From Anaerofilum hominis (GTDB taxonomy: Bacteria > Bacillota > Clostridia > Oscillospirales > Ruminococcaceae): a DNA stretch of 64,000 nucleotides. Both the position numbers and the translations under genes were made by a program. The notes under the pieces are model-generated. The model was not told where the DNA came from. It made no database searches and saw nothing but the letters and a program-made list of their open reading frames with translations. Positions 17,812-27,211 of the stretch are shown here, one piece after another (within the stretch, counting starts at the first letter, position 1; every line of letters starts with the position of its first letter). The DNA lies in assembly GCF_014287275.1 (NCBI RefSeq), contig NZ_JACONZ010000004.1:124001-188000 (forward strand), in the 5' to 3' direction.

Positions 17812-17913
17812 CTGTTTGCGGGGCGGTCTGCGTATGCGGCGCAGCCCTCAGGGCAAGCTATTTTTGCAGGCCGCGCCATACGGGCGCGGCGATCAAAGCG
17901 GAGGTGAAGGCCA

Positions 17914-19179
17914 GTGTTTGTGGATGTGGCAAGGATCACGGTAAAGGCCGGCAGAGGCGGAGACGGGGCGGTCTCGTTCCGTCGGGAAAAGTATGTGGCA
18001 GCCGGCGGGCCGGACGGCGGCGACGGCGGGCGCGGTGGGGACGTGATCTTTGTCGCGGACCCCAACCTGTCCACCCTGATGGATTTTCGCTACCAGCGGA
18101 AGTATGCCGCCCAAAGCGGGGAGAACGGCAAGTCCAGCAACAGCTACGGAAAATCGGGAGAGGATTTGGTGATCCGGGTACCCCGCGGCACGCTGGTAAA
18201 GGACGCTGAGACCGGCGGCCTGATCGCCGACATCTCCGGGGAAGAGCCTGTGATAGTGGCCAGGGGCGGACGCGGGGGGCTGGGTAACCGCCATTTTGCC
18301 ACCCCGACCCGCCAGATCCCGCGCTTTGCCAAACCGGGGCTGCCGGGCGAAGAATTTACCCTGCAGCTGGAACTGAAGCTGATCGCGGACGTGGGGCTGA
18401 TCGGCTTCCCCAATGTGGGAAAAAGCACCCTCATCTCGCGCATCAGCGCCGCAAAGCCGAAGATCGCAAATTATCATTTTACCACCCTCTCGCCCGTGCT
18501 GGGCGTCGTGCGGGTGGGGGACGAGGCCAGCTTTGTGGCCGCGGACATCCCCGGTCTGATCGAGGGCGCGGCGGAGGGCGTGGGCCTGGGACACGACTTT
18601 TTGCGCCATGTGGAGCGCTGCCGCCTGCTGCTGCACGTGGTGGACGTCTCGGGCTGCGAGGGGCGTGACCCGGAAGAGGATTTTGAAAAGATCAACGCAG
18701 AACTGGCGCGCTTTTCCCCTGCGCTGGCGCAGCGCCCGCAGATCGTGCTGGGCAACAAATGCGATATTGCGGAACCGGAGCAGGTGGACGCTTTCCGGGC
18801 CTTTGTGGAACAGAAAGGGCTGGTGTTCCTGCCGGTGAGCGCAGCCACCGGCAAGGGGCTGGAGACGCTGCCGGGGCTGGTGTTCAGCCGCCTGCGGGAG
18901 CTGCCCCCCGTGGCGGTGTTCACCCCGGACTATGTCAAGCCCGCGGCCCGCGGCGCGCGGGATTTTACCGCCCGCAAAGAGGAGGACGGCAGCTTTTATG
19001 TGGACGCGCCCTGGCTGGAGCGCATTCTGGAGGGCAGCGACGTGGAGGACTACGAGAGCCTGCAGTATTTCCAGACCCAGCTGGCGGATTTCGGCGTGCT
19101 GGATAAGCTGACCGAGCTTGGGGTCAAAGAGGGCGATACCGTGCGCATCGGCGAGTATGAATTCGACTATCTGTTCTGA
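17914..19179 (+). CDS. obgE: Obg-family GTPase
   Basis: A 421-residue GTPase for late 50S assembly. The Gly-rich Obg domain (residues 1-157) is followed by the G domain with GFPNVGKST, the switch segment [13 protein letters not shown] and NKCD. The C-terminal ~75 residues form the OCT domain found in Gram-positive Obg. The GTG start at 17914 follows GGAGG. mrnC begins 32 bp downstream, linking ribosome assembly with 23S rRNA maturation. Confidence 0.97.
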   Translation: MFVDVARITVKAGRGGDGAVSFRREKYVAAGGPDGGDGGRGGDVIFVADPNLSTLMDFRYQRKYAAQSGENGKSSNSYGKSGEDLVIRVPRGTLVKDAETGGLIADISGEEPVIVARGGRGGLGNRHFATPTRQIPRFAKPGLPGEEFTLQLELKLIADVGLIGFPNVGKSTLISRISAAKPKIANYHFTTLSPVLGVVRVGDEASFVAADIPGLIEGAAEGVGLGHDFLRHVERCRLLLHVVDVSGCEGRDPEEDFEKINAELARFSPALAQRPQIVLGNKCDIAEPEQVDAFRAFVEQKGLVFLPVSAATGKGLETLPGLVFSRLRELPPVAVFTPDYVKPAARGARDFTARKEEDGSFYVDAPWLERILEGSDVEDYESLQYFQTQLADFGVLDKLTELGVKEGDTVRIGEYEFDYLF

Positions 19180-19211
19180 CCGGCCCGTCATGGGGGAAAG
19201 GAGGACGGCAA

Positions 19212-19628
19212 TTGCTGTTCACATCAGAAAATGAGATCGATCTTCGTGAGCGCAGCCCGCTGGCCCTCGCTTTTGTGGGGGACGGGGTCTACGAACTGCT
19301 GGTGCGCGCGCGCGAGGTCGAGCGCACCCGGCTGAAGCCCAACCGCCTGCACAGCGGCGCGGTGCGCTTTGTCAGCGCCAGGGGCCAGTTTGAGGCGCTG
19401 CAATACCTGGAACCCATGCTCACCGAGGCGGAAAAAGATCTGGTGCGCCGCGGCCACAACGCCAGCAAGGCCACTGTGGCCAAAAACGCTTCGCCGGAGG
19501 AATATCGCGCCTCTACCGGCTTTGAATGCCTGCTGGGATATCTCTATCTGGAGGGCAGAAACGACCGCATCGAGGAGCTGTTCAACGCGGTGTGGGAGCA
19601 CTTTTCCCCCCAATGGGCCGTGGGCTGA
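19212..19628 (+). CDS. mrnC: mini-ribonuclease III
   Basis: A 138-residue RNase III-type catalytic domain without a dsRNA-binding domain, the form that trims 23S rRNA ends in Gram-positives. The signature is LALAFVGDGVYELLVR near residue 16, and the second acidic cluster is TGFECLLGYLYLEGR. The TTG start at 19212 follows AAAGGAGG. It lies directly downstream of obg. Confidence 0.93.
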   Translation: MLFTSENEIDLRERSPLALAFVGDGVYELLVRAREVERTRLKPNRLHSGAVRFVSARGQFEALQYLEPMLTEAEKDLVRRGHNASKATVAKNASPEEYRASTGFECLLGYLYLEGRNDRIEELFNAVWEHFSPQWAVG

Positions 19629-19638
19629 ACAAAAAGGC

Positions 19639-19684
19639 AAACAGCCGCTTTGAACCCGGTGTTCCGGTTTCAAAACGGCTGTTT
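19639..19684. terminator. bidirectional hairpin between mrnC and the Ser/Asn-rich gene
   Basis: AAACAGCCG through CCCGG pairs with CCGG through CGGCTGTTT with few mismatches. It lies between two convergent genes. Confidence 0.7.
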
Positions 19685-19708
19685 GAAAAAACAGTCCGAC
19701 GCGCCGGC

Positions 19709-20005
19709 TTAGCGGCAGTTTTTCGCGTTGCGGCTGTTCTGCGAAGCATTCTGCGCGCGGTTGTTGGAGCTGTTGCGCGAGCTGGTGCTGTTGCTGGAGC
19801 GATTGCTTGAACTGTTGCTGGAGCTGTTGTTCGAACGGTTGCTGGAACTGTTGTTGGAGCTGTTGTTCGAGCGGTTGCTGGAGCTGTTGCGCGAGCTGGT
19901 GCTGTTGTTGCTGGAACGGCTGCTCGAACTATTGCTGGAACGGTTCGAGGCGTTCTGCGCCTTTGAATTGCAGCTCGTGGCCTTGTTCTGGCTTTTGTTT
20001 TCCAT
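19709..20005 (-). CDS. low-complexity Ser/Asn/Arg-rich small protein
   Basis: A 98-residue protein made almost wholly of Ser, Asn and Arg in imperfect tandem units (SSNRSNNSS, NSTSSRNSS), flanked by Gln/Ala/Lys/Cys-bearing ends. The ATG at 20005 follows AAGGAGG on the minus strand, which favours this strand. The opposite strand is also open and would encode a Leu/Glu heptad-like peptide but has no ribosome site. No family is recognised. The DNA is a tandem array of CTG/TTG-type codons prone to slippage. Confidence 0.6.
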   Translation of the reverse strand: MENKSQNKATSCNSKAQNASNRSSNSSSSRSSNNSTSSRNSSSNRSNNSSNNSSSNRSNNSSSNSSSNRSSNSTSSRNSSNNRAQNASQNSRNAKNCR

Positions 20006-20182
20006 GATCAAAGGGCCTCCTTTCCGTAGGATGATAGTCGCCTGACCGTCGGGCCGGGCGCAAAGAGCCCGGCTGGCCGTACGCTGTAAAGGTGCGCGCC
20101 GTTCTCTTTGATTTTATTATCTGCCCGGACTGCGGCTTTATTCCGGCAGGAAAGAATTTGTAGAAAGGGGGCGGCGGCCCTT

Positions 20183-21550
20183 ATGGACGCACTTTTCATC
20201 GAGCGCTGCGACCGGCTGCTGCCGGGCGGCTACCGCGCGTTTTTTCCCCCCGCGGGGGCGCCGTTCCGCGGGGTCACCGTCAACACCCTGCGCCTGCCGA
20301 CAGAGGCGTTTGGGGCGCACGCGCCTTTCCGGGTGGAAAAAAGCCCTTTTTGTCCCGCCGGCTTTTACCTTTTGGAAGAGGGCGGGGCGGGGCTGCATCC
20401 CTACCATCACGCAGGCGTATACTATGTGCAGGAACCGTCCGCCAGCGCACCGGCGGCGCTGCTGGGGGTCCGGCCCGGCGAACGGGTGCTGGACCTGTGC
20501 GCCGCGCCCGGGGGTAAAACGGCCCAATTGGGGGCGGCGCTGCAGGGCAAAGGCCTGCTGGTGGCCAACGAGTTCGTCTCCAAACGCGCTGCGGTGCTGC
20601 TGTCCAACATCGAGCGCATGGGCATCGCCAACGCGGTGGTCACAAACGAGAGCGCCGAGCGGCTGGCAGAGGCTTTCCCCGGCTACTTTGACCGCATCCT
20701 GGTGGATGCGCCCTGCAGCGGGGAGGGGATGTTCCGCAAGGAGCCGGAGGCGCTGCGCCAGCACAGCCAGCGCCTGATCGACAGCTGCGCCGCCCTGCAG
20801 CGGGAGCTGCTGGCCTCGGCCGCGGCGGCCCTGCGGCCCGGCGGCGTGCTGGTCTATTCCACCTGCACCTTTTCCCCGGAGGAAAACGAGGGCACGGTGG
20901 GTGCGTTTCTGCGCGAACATCTGGATTTTGTGCTGGAGGATACGAGCGCGCAGTTCGGCTGCCCGGGGCATGCGTCCTGCTGCGGCGAGGGGCTGATCGA
21001 GGTGGAAAAGGTGCGGCGCATCTATCCCGTACACGGCGGCGAAGGGCAGTTTATGGCCCGCCTGCGCAAAGTGGGGGAGGGGGCTGCGCTTGTGCCGGGC
21101 AGGGGCAGGCTCGCGCCGGAAAAACTGCCCCGGGAGGCGCAGCGCTTTTTGGAGTCCAGCTTCCCGGAACTGTGCGGGGCGCCCGCCGCGCGGCACGGCG
21201 CAAGGGCGCTTTTGCTGCCCTGGGAGCCGGTATTTCTGCCCAAAAACCTGCGGGTGCTGCGGGCAGGGGTGCTGGCGGGCGAGCTGGTGCCGGGCCGCGG
21301 CAGGGACGCCAGGTTTGAGCCGCACCACAGCCTTTATATGGCGTTTGGGGGAAAATGCGCCAACCGGCTGGAACTCCCCGTCCTGGACGCCCGCGTCGCC
21401 GCCTGGCTGAGGGGAGAGCAGATCGCAGCCCCCGGTCAGGCGGCGGGCTATGCGGCGGTCACGGTGGACGGGTTCCCGTTGGGATTCGGCAAAGCCGGCG
21501 GCGGAAGCTTGAAAAACCACTACCCCAAGGGCCTGCGAAATTTGAAATAA
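20183..21550 (+). CDS. RsmF/NOP2-type rRNA (cytosine-5) methyltransferase
   Basis: A 455-residue SAM-dependent RNA methyltransferase. The SAM site is VLDLCAAPGGKTAQLG. The catalytic Cys motifs are DAPCSGEGMFRKEPEA and YSTCTFSPEENE. A C-terminal RsmF-like region follows the catalytic domain. The ATG at 20183 follows AAGGGGG at a long distance. The exact target base cannot be told from sequence. It stands alone between the low-complexity gene and yebC. Confidence 0.92.
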   Translation: MDALFIERCDRLLPGGYRAFFPPAGAPFRGVTVNTLRLPTEAFGAHAPFRVEKSPFCPAGFYLLEEGGAGLHPYHHAGVYYVQEPSASAPAALLGVRPGERVLDLCAAPGGKTAQLGAALQGKGLLVANEFVSKRAAVLLSNIERMGIANAVVTNESAERLAEAFPGYFDRILVDAPCSGEGMFRKEPEALRQHSQRLIDSCAALQRELLASAAAALRPGGVLVYSTCTFSPEENEGTVGAFLREHLDFVLEDTSAQFGCPGHASCCGEGLIEVEKVRRIYPVHGGEGQFMARLRKVGEGAALVPGRGRLAPEKLPREAQRFLESSFPELCGAPAARHGARALLLPWEPVFLPKNLRVLRAGVLAGELVPGRGRDARFEPHHSLYMAFGGKCANRLELPVLDARVAAWLRGEQIAAPGQAAGYAAVTVDGFPLGFGKAGGGSLKNHYPKGLRNLK

Positions 21551-21570
21551 TCTGCAGTTTGTGATAGACT
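21542..21570 (+). promoter_or_regulatory. promoter of yebC
   Basis: TTGAAA and TAGACT are 17 bp apart, right after the methyltransferase stop. The leader before yebC is about 145 nt. Confidence 0.5.
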
Positions 21571-21718
21571 AATAAAGTTAAGATGCTATCGGCCGGGTGG
21601 CGCGAAAACCGCGTCCCGCGGCCGGTGTTCGGCAGTCTTTTTGTCTTGTGCGCCGCCCGGGGCGGCGGTTTAAATCTGTCCGCCGCGACTGCGGCCGGAG
21701 TTCATACGGAGGAAGATT

Positions 21719-22459
21719 ATGTCAGGTCATTCGAAATGGAACAACATCAAGCGCAAAAAAGAAAAAACAGACGGCGCCAAGGCAGCCATCTTTACCAAGA
21801 TGGCCCGTGAGATTGCGGTGGCGGTCAAAGAGGGCGGCGGCCCGGACCCGGCCAATAACGGCAAGCTGCGCGACGTGATCGCCAAGGCCAAGGCCAACAA
21901 CGTGCCCAACGACAATATCGCCCGCGCCGTCAAAAAAGCCAGCGACGACGATAAGACCAACTATGAGAGCATCCTGTATGAGGGCTACGGCCCCTCGGGC
22001 GTTGCGGTGATGGTGGAGACCCTGACCGATAACCGCAACCGCACGGCCTCTAATGTGCGCCATGCGTTTGACAAATACGGCGCCAGTCTGGGCACCACGG
22101 GCTGCGTCTCTTTTCTGTTCACCAAAAAAGGCGTGCTGGTGATCGAGGCCGAGGGCAGGGACGAGGACGCGGTCATGGAGGATTGTTTTGACGTGGGCGC
22201 GGAGGACTTTGAGGTGAGCGAGGAGTTCATGCAGATCACCACTGACCCGGCCAATCTGCACGACGTCCGCGAGGCGCTGGAGGCCAAGGGATATAATTTT
22301 ATCTCGGCAGATGTCCAATATCTGCCATCCACCACCGTCGCCCTGTCCGCAGAGGACGATCTGAAGCGGATGGGACAGCTGCTGGACTTTTTGGAAGAGG
22401 ACGAGGATGTGCAGAATTTCTGGCACAATCTGGAGAACGAAGAGGACCTGGACCGCTGA
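21719..22459 (+). CDS. YebC/PmpR-family regulator
   Basis: A 246-residue protein with the family opening MSGHSKWNNIKRKKEKTDG and the core GPSGVAVMVETLTDNRNRTA. Full-length YebC proteins act in transcription control and, in recent work on some members, translation through difficult motifs. GGAGG sits 8 nt before the ATG. The next gene starts 92 bp later on the same strand. Confidence 0.95.
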   Translation: MSGHSKWNNIKRKKEKTDGAKAAIFTKMAREIAVAVKEGGGPDPANNGKLRDVIAKAKANNVPNDNIARAVKKASDDDKTNYESILYEGYGPSGVAVMVETLTDNRNRTASNVRHAFDKYGASLGTTGCVSFLFTKKGVLVIEAEGRDEDAVMEDCFDVGAEDFEVSEEFMQITTDPANLHDVREALEAKGYNFISADVQYLPSTTVALSAEDDLKRMGQLLDFLEEDEDVQNFWHNLENEEDLDR

Positions 22460-22551
22460 ACCGGCAGATAAAACCGGCCGGGCGGACCGCTTTCCCAGGC
22501 GGGTGTGACGAGGAAAAGAGAAACCCCGTGCAAAGAAAGGGCTGAAGAGTT

Positions 22552-24255
22552 ATGAGCTACGAAAAATACTGCGCCGGCTGCCACGGCACCTTCCCGGCGG
22601 GGGAGACCGTCTGCCCCGCCTGCGGGACCGAGCGCCCCAACGACAACCCCGGCGGCACCCTGCCCGCAGGCCTGTTTCTGGCGGAACGCTATGTGATCGG
22701 CCGGGTGCTGGAGGTCGACGGAGAGGGCGTCACCTATGAAGCCATTGACCGGGAATCCGGCCTGCCGGTGGTCATCAAGGAATATCTGCCGGTCACGCTC
22801 TGTTCCAAACGGGATGAAAACGGGGCGGTGGTGGTAAAATCGGGCAGCGAGGTGCCCTATAAGACCACGCTGGTCGATTTTGTCGATCTGTACAAAAAAC
22901 TGATGCAGATGGCCGGCAGCCAGGGCCTTACGCGGGTGCAGGCACTTTTTAAGGCGAACAACACCGTTTATGCGGTCTCAGAATATCAAAAGAGCATCTC
23001 CCTCACAGACTGGCTCAACCGGCAGACGGAGCTGCTGTCTTTTGAGCGCTGTTACACCCTGCTGACCCCGGTCTTTGCGGGCCTGTCGGCGCTGCACAGC
23101 GCGGGGGTCATACACCGCGGCGTCTGCCCGGACAATATCCGCATCACGCCGGACGGGCGCTCGTTTTTAACCGGCTATGCCACCCTGGCCCTGCGTACCC
23201 TCAACTCAGAGCTGAAGCCCTGCCTCTATGAGGGCTATTCCGCCCCGGAGCAGTACTCCACCACCGAGTTCCAGGGGCCCTACACGGACGTTTACTCTCT
23301 GGCCGCAGTGTTGTATAAGATGCTGGCGGGCACCGCGCCGGTGGCCACTGCCGGACGGGTGGACGGCTGCCCCACCCTTAAGCAGATCGGGGCCGAGGTG
23401 TCGTCCCAGGTCTCCCGCGCCATAGATCACGCCATGTGGGGCGATGTGAACCAGCGCACACAGTCGGTCGCGGAACTCCGGCAGGAGCTGGACGGGGACG
23501 CCAGATCCGCCGGTTTGGGGGCCACGCGGGTGATGAAGCCCGCGTCCGCGCCGCGTTCCGGGCGCGGGGGCAGCTGGACCGATAACAAGGGCCTGATCGT
23601 CGGCGGCTGTATCGCGCTGGGCCTGGTGGTGGTACTGCTCATCTGGATGCTGATCCGCGGCATGGTCCCGCAGGCGAATTCTTCCTCCAGCCTCTCGGGC
23701 TCCTCTTCGGCGGCCTCATCTTCCGCTTCGGCCACGCCGCAGCCCTCGCAGGCGCCGGCCCAGACAGTGCCGAACTTTGTGGGACAGCTTTACAGCGACC
23801 TGCAGGACAACGCGGAGTACCAGCAAAAATATATCTTCAATGTGACGGAAAAATATTCCGACAATGTGGAAAAAGGCAAAGTCATCAGCCAGACGCCGAT
23901 CTCCGGCGACGACCTGCCCGCCGACCACAGGATCGATCTGGTGGTCAGCAAGGGCAGGCAGGCGGTGACCATCCCCGAATACCGCAATTACACCCGGGGA
24001 GACGTGGTCAACGTGCTCACCGGCGCGGGGATCAAGGCGGAGAATATCAAGTTTGCCGAGGTCGCAAACGACGGCTCCATGGTGCCCGGCGAGTCGGTGA
24101 AAGGCGACCGCGAGGTGGGGTCCACGATGAACCCGGAGACCGATACCATCACCGTCTATATGGCGGGGCCGCTGCCGACCCCGACCCCGGCGCCCACGCC
24201 GGAGCCGACGCCGGAAAAGATCCCCGACGCCACGCCGGAGCCCCCGCAGGGCTGA
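22552..24255 (+). CDS. membrane Ser/Thr pseudokinase with zinc ribbon and PASTA domains
   Basis: A 567-residue protein. An N-terminal Cys-x2-Cys pair twice (CAGC, CPAC) suggests a zinc ribbon. The Hanks-type kinase domain (about 45-315) keeps VVIK (Lys76), APEQY and DVYSLAAVLY. The catalytic loop, however, reads HRGVCPDN (Gly for the essential Asp at 190) and the DFG region is LTGYA, so phosphotransfer is unlikely. One helix (348-369), a Ser-rich linker, two PASTA repeats and a Pro/Thr tail follow. It probably senses muropeptides as a scaffold. Confidence 0.85.
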   Translation: MSYEKYCAGCHGTFPAGETVCPACGTERPNDNPGGTLPAGLFLAERYVIGRVLEVDGEGVTYEAIDRESGLPVVIKEYLPVTLCSKRDENGAVVVKSGSEVPYKTTLVDFVDLYKKLMQMAGSQGLTRVQALFKANNTVYAVSEYQKSISLTDWLNRQTELLSFERCYTLLTPVFAGLSALHSAGVIHRGVCPDNIRITPDGRSFLTGYATLALRTLNSELKPCLYEGYSAPEQYSTTEFQGPYTDVYSLAAVLYKMLAGTAPVATAGRVDGCPTLKQIGAEVSSQVSRAIDHAMWGDVNQRTQSVAELRQELDGDARSAGLGATRVMKPASAPRSGRGGSWTDNKGLIVGGCIALGLVVVLLIWMLIRGMVPQANSSSSLSGSSSAASSSASATPQPSQAPAQTVPNFVGQLYSDLQDNAEYQQKYIFNVTEKYSDNVEKGKVISQTPISGDDLPADHRIDLVVSKGRQAVTIPEYRNYTRGDVVNVLTGAGIKAENIKFAEVANDGSMVPGESVKGDREVGSTMNPETDTITVYMAGPLPTPTPAPTPEPTPEKIPDATPEPPQG

Positions 24256-24356
24256 CGGCTGACTCAAGGGCGGCAGAGGCTGCGGGGAAAGGGCAGGCCT
24301 ATGTGGGGCCTCCAGGCCCGCAGCAAAAATACCGCAGCAGCAAAAAACAAAGAAAA

Positions 24357-24398
24357 GAAGCGTTTTTTCGGTTGGCTCAGCCGGAAAAACGCTTCTTT
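24357..24398 (+). terminator. terminator after the pseudokinase gene
   Basis: GAAGCGTTTTTTCGG pairs with CCGGAAAAACGCTTC, followed by a T-rich tail. Confidence 0.75.
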
Positions 24399-24559
24399 CT
24401 GTATAAGGAAAACCACACGCCGGGCAAGGCATTCAAAAGAAGCCTCAGGGCGCTGATGCGGGCAGGAAAGAATTCCTTTGCAAAATAGAAAAGAGTTTGC
24501 CAACCGCACAAAAAGCAAAGGGCGGTCCGACAATGAATGGCGCAGACGGTTTATCTCAT

Positions 24560-24840
24560 AGGGAATCAAGCATCCTGGTGCAGAGGGGACAGATTGACCG
24601 ATACGGGCGGCGGGGCCAGCCCTCCGTCCAGCCAGCCGCGCAGCAGCCTGCAGACGGATTCGAAAACGAACGCATCCAGCCGCAGCACAAAGCCGTTGCG
24701 CTCAAACAGCGGGATAAAATCGGCGGGCGGGATCATGCCGCCGTCGGGCCCGCGCCAGCGCATCAGGGCCTCGGCCCCGACCAGGCGCTCTCCGCAGGCG
24801 CTGTACTTGGGCTGCAGGCAGGCGATTTCTCTCGACAGAC
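24560..24840 (-). pseudogene. remnant of an EAL-domain c-di-GMP phosphodiesterase
   Basis: On the minus strand about 90 codons read as the first part of an EAL domain: LQPKYSACGERLVGAEALM, then RWRGPDGGMIPPADFIPLF and a VSVNLSPLH end before a stop. The rest of the domain (later metal and catalytic residues) is missing, and no start with a ribosome site is seen. The reading frame is lost upstream of about 24840. It is best read as a decayed gene. The rest of 24256-25010 shows no gene. Confidence 0.7.
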
Positions 24841-25012
24841 AGGTTCTACCAACGCGGGGCGGCGTGCGTGCCGGTATTCCCGGATTTTACCCGCCTGTGA
24901 AAAAGACCTGGCGCTGTCGGAAAATATTTTTTGTGCCGCCCGGGGCCGCCCGCGCGCACCGTGCGGCGGTATCGCGATTGTGCGGCGCGCGTTTTTATTT
25001 CGGGAAAACGGC

Positions 25013-25048
25013 AAAAAAAACCGCCGCGCACACAGCGCGGCGGTTTTT
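25013..25048 (-). terminator. terminator of the rpsF-ssb-rpsR operon
   Basis: A perfect 9-bp stem CCGCCGCGC/GCGCGGCGG with an 8-nt T-run on the minus strand. T residues on the other side could also serve plus-strand transcripts. Confidence 0.9.
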
Positions 25049-25058
25049 GAAAACTTTT

Positions 25059-25313
25059 TTAGTCGCTCACAAAGGGGAGCAGGGCCAGATGGCGGGCCCG
25101 CTTGATGGCAACGGTCAACTCACGCTGATGCTCGGCACAGGTGCCGGTCACACGGCGGGGGATGATCTTGGAGCGCTCAGAAATATATTTGCGCAGCTTG
25201 ACGACATCTTTGTAATCGATGTGATCGACGCGGTCGACACAGAAGCTGCAAACCTTTTTGCGGCCCCTTCTCTGGGGACGGCCGCTTCTCTCAGGCCTTT
25301 CGGTTCTTTCCAA
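25059..25313 (-). CDS. rpsR: 30S ribosomal protein S18
   Basis: An 84-residue basic protein with the S18 core [16 protein letters not shown] and [20 protein letters not shown]. It pairs with S6 in the 30S platform. The start is TTG at 25313 behind AGGAGG. It is the last gene of the rpsF-ssb-rpsR operon, 27 bp after ssb. Confidence 0.97.
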   Translation of the reverse strand: MERTERPERSGRPQRRGRKKVCSFCVDRVDHIDYKDVVKLRKYISERSKIIPRRVTGTCAEHQRELTVAIKRARHLALLPFVSD

Positions 25314-25340
25314 AGTTCTTACCTCCTTATAAAAGTGGGA

Positions 25341-25802
25341 TCAAAACGGCAGATCCTCGTTGTCATCCACCACGGCAAAATCGTCGGCCGAGCCCTGCGA
25401 GAAAGAGGGGGCGGCCGGAGCCGGGGCAGAGGAGTAATCGGGCGCACCGTAGGAGTTGTTGTGCTGTCCGCCCTGAGAAGAACCCTTGGAGTCCGCAAAA
25501 TAGACGTTATCAGCCGAAATCTCGACAGCCTTGCGCTTATTGCCCTGCTTGTCCTCATAGGAACGGGTCTGGATGCTGCCCTGCACGGCGATCATCTGGC
25601 CCTTCCTGAAATATTTGGTGATAAACTCAGCGGTGCTGCGCCAGGCGACCACGTCGATAAAGTCGGTCTGACGCTCTCCGCCCTGCTTCACATAGCTGCG
25701 GTTGACCGCAACTGTGAAAGTGGTGACGGAAACGCCGTTGGGGGTCTTGCGGAGCTCGGGGTCCGCCGTCAGGCGGCCGAGCAGTGCCACAACGTTCAGC
25801 AT
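25341..25802 (-). CDS. ssb: single-stranded DNA-binding protein
   Basis: A 153-residue SSB. The OB fold spans residues 1-105 (VALLGRLTADPELRKTPNG). A flexible Gly/Ser/Gln/Pro linker leads to the acidic tip NEDLPF, which recruits replication and repair partners. It sits between rpsF (12-bp gap) and rpsR, the classical order. Confidence 0.97.
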   Translation of the reverse strand: MLNVVALLGRLTADPELRKTPNGVSVTTFTVAVNRSYVKQGGERQTDFIDVVAWRSTAEFITKYFRKGQMIAVQGSIQTRSYEDKQGNKRKAVEISADNVYFADSKGSSQGGQHNNSYGAPDYSSAPAPAAPSFSQGSADDFAVVDDNEDLPF

Positions 25803-25814
25803 AAAACTTCCTCC

Positions 25815-26099
25815 TTACTCGTCCTTGGCAACGATCAGGGACCGCAGAACGCCGTCGGTGATCTTGTACACGCGGTCGAGCTCAGCCGGGAAATCGGGCT
25901 CGCAGCTGAAGTTGACCAGCACATAGTAGCCGTCGTTCTCATCGTTGATGGGGTAGGCCAGACGGCGCTTGCCCCAATCGTCAACAGATTCGACAGTACC
26001 GTTTTTCGCGATGAGGTTCTTGAACTTTTCGACCAGAGCCTGCGTCTCCTCCTCAGCGATCGCGGTGGAGAACACCATCACAGTTTCGTACTTCTTCAT
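25815..26099 (-). CDS. rpsF: 30S ribosomal protein S6
   Basis: A 94-residue protein with the S6 opening MKKYETVMVFSTAIAEEE and the core DDWGKRRLAYPINDENDGYYVLVNF. The ATG at 26099 follows AAAGGAGG. It leads the rpsF-ssb-rpsR operon. A small GC-rich hairpin (26127-26140) just upstream of the ribosome site could be part of an S6:S18 feedback leader; this is inference. Confidence 0.97.
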   Translation of the reverse strand: MKKYETVMVFSTAIAEEETQALVEKFKNLIAKNGTVESVDDWGKRRLAYPINDENDGYYVLVNFSCEPDFPAELDRVYKITDGVLRSLIVAKDE

Positions 26100-26185
26100 T
26101 CTGTACACCTCCTTTTGGACATATGGCCCCCTTGCGGGGGCAAGGATCGCTGTGCGGGCAAAAGGACGCCTTTGCACAGCACTTT

Positions 26186-26215
26186 ATTATACCCCGGATG
26201 GGCAAACAAAGTCAA
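26186..26215 (-). promoter_or_regulatory. promoter of rpsF-ssb-rpsR
   Basis: On the minus strand TTGACT (26215-26210) and TATAAT (26191-26186) are 18 bp apart, giving an 80-nt leader. Confidence 0.8.
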
Positions 26216-26270
26216 GAGAAAAAACAAAAGCGGACGAAGAGAAAGAGGGCGGCGGACACGGCGCCGCGTG

Positions 26271-27140
26271 TTACAGTGTGCGGGAAAGCTCTTTCAGGTA
26301 GGCGTGAAACTCTGCCCCGATGTCCGGGTGGGACAGCGCGGTCTCCACCTGGGCCTGCATGACCCCCAGTTTGGAGCCCATGTCATAGCGCTTGCCGGTA
26401 AAATCCACCCCCACCATGCCGGAGGTGCGGGCCAGTACGGCCATGGCGTCGGTCAGCTGTATCTCGCCGCCGGCGCCGGGGGCGGTATGGTCGAGGATCT
26501 CGTAGATCTCCGGGGTCAGCAGGCAGCGGCCCAGGATGGAGAACAGGCTGAACTCTCTGCCGGGCGCCGGTTTTTCGATCATGTCGGTGATGTTGTAGAG
26601 GTTGTCCTGCAGAGGGTCCACTTTCATGGAAGAGTATTTGACGATCGCCTCGGGGGAGACCTCTTTGATGCCGACGCAGGCTTTGCCGTAGGTCTCGTAA
26701 GCGCGGATGAGCTGCGCCGCCACGGGGTCCTCTCCCATGATGACGTCGTCGCCGTAAAGCACCACAAAGGGCTCGCCGCCGGTAAAGCTGCGCGCCTTGC
26801 TGATGGCGTGGCCCAGGCCCTTGGTCTCCCGCTGGCGGATATAACTGATATTGGCCAGATTGGCGATATCGATGCAGTCGGCCAGCATCTTGTCTTTGCC
26901 CCCGTGGGCCAGATTGGCCTCCAGCTCCGGGTTGCGGTCGAAATGGTCCTCAATGATCTCCTTGTTGCGGCCGGTGATGATGAGGATGTCCTCGATGCCG
27001 GCGGCCACCGCTTCTTCCACAATATACTGGATGGCGGGCTTGTCCACAATGGGAAGCATCTCCTTGGGCATCGCCTTGGTGGCGGGCAGCACACGGGTGC
27101 CAAGGCCCGCGGCAGGGATAACGGCTTTCCTTACTTTCAT
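26271..27140 (-). CDS. galU: UTP-glucose-1-phosphate uridylyltransferase
   Basis: A 289-residue nucleotidyltransferase that makes UDP-glucose. The opening VRKAVIPAAGLGTRVLPATK contains the nucleotide-binding loop, and EMLPIVDKPAIQYIVEEA follows. AAAAGGAGC precedes the ATG. UDP-glucose also feeds the Leloir pathway, and galT lies 4 kb away on the same strand. It has no close operon partner. Confidence 0.96.
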   Translation of the reverse strand: MKVRKAVIPAAGLGTRVLPATKAMPKEMLPIVDKPAIQYIVEEAVAAGIEDILIITGRNKEIIEDHFDRNPELEANLAHGGKDKMLADCIDIANLANISYIRQRETKGLGHAISKARSFTGGEPFVVLYGDDVIMGEDPVAAQLIRAYETYGKACVGIKEVSPEAIVKYSSMKVDPLQDNLYNITDMIEKPAPGREFSLFSILGRCLLTPEIYEILDHTAPGAGGEIQLTDAMAVLARTSGMVGVDFTGKRYDMGSKLGVMQAQVETALSHPDIGAEFHAYLKELSRTL

Positions 27141-27211
27141 GAGCAGCTCCTTTTAATGATCGAAATATTGCGCTCCCGCACAGGCAGAAAAGGCGGGGCG
27201 GGAAAAGGGCG

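Noticed and set aside
19728..20045. Plus-strand leucine-zipper-like protein
   Set aside because: No ribosome site; the minus strand has AAGGAGG in place and is the better coding choice.
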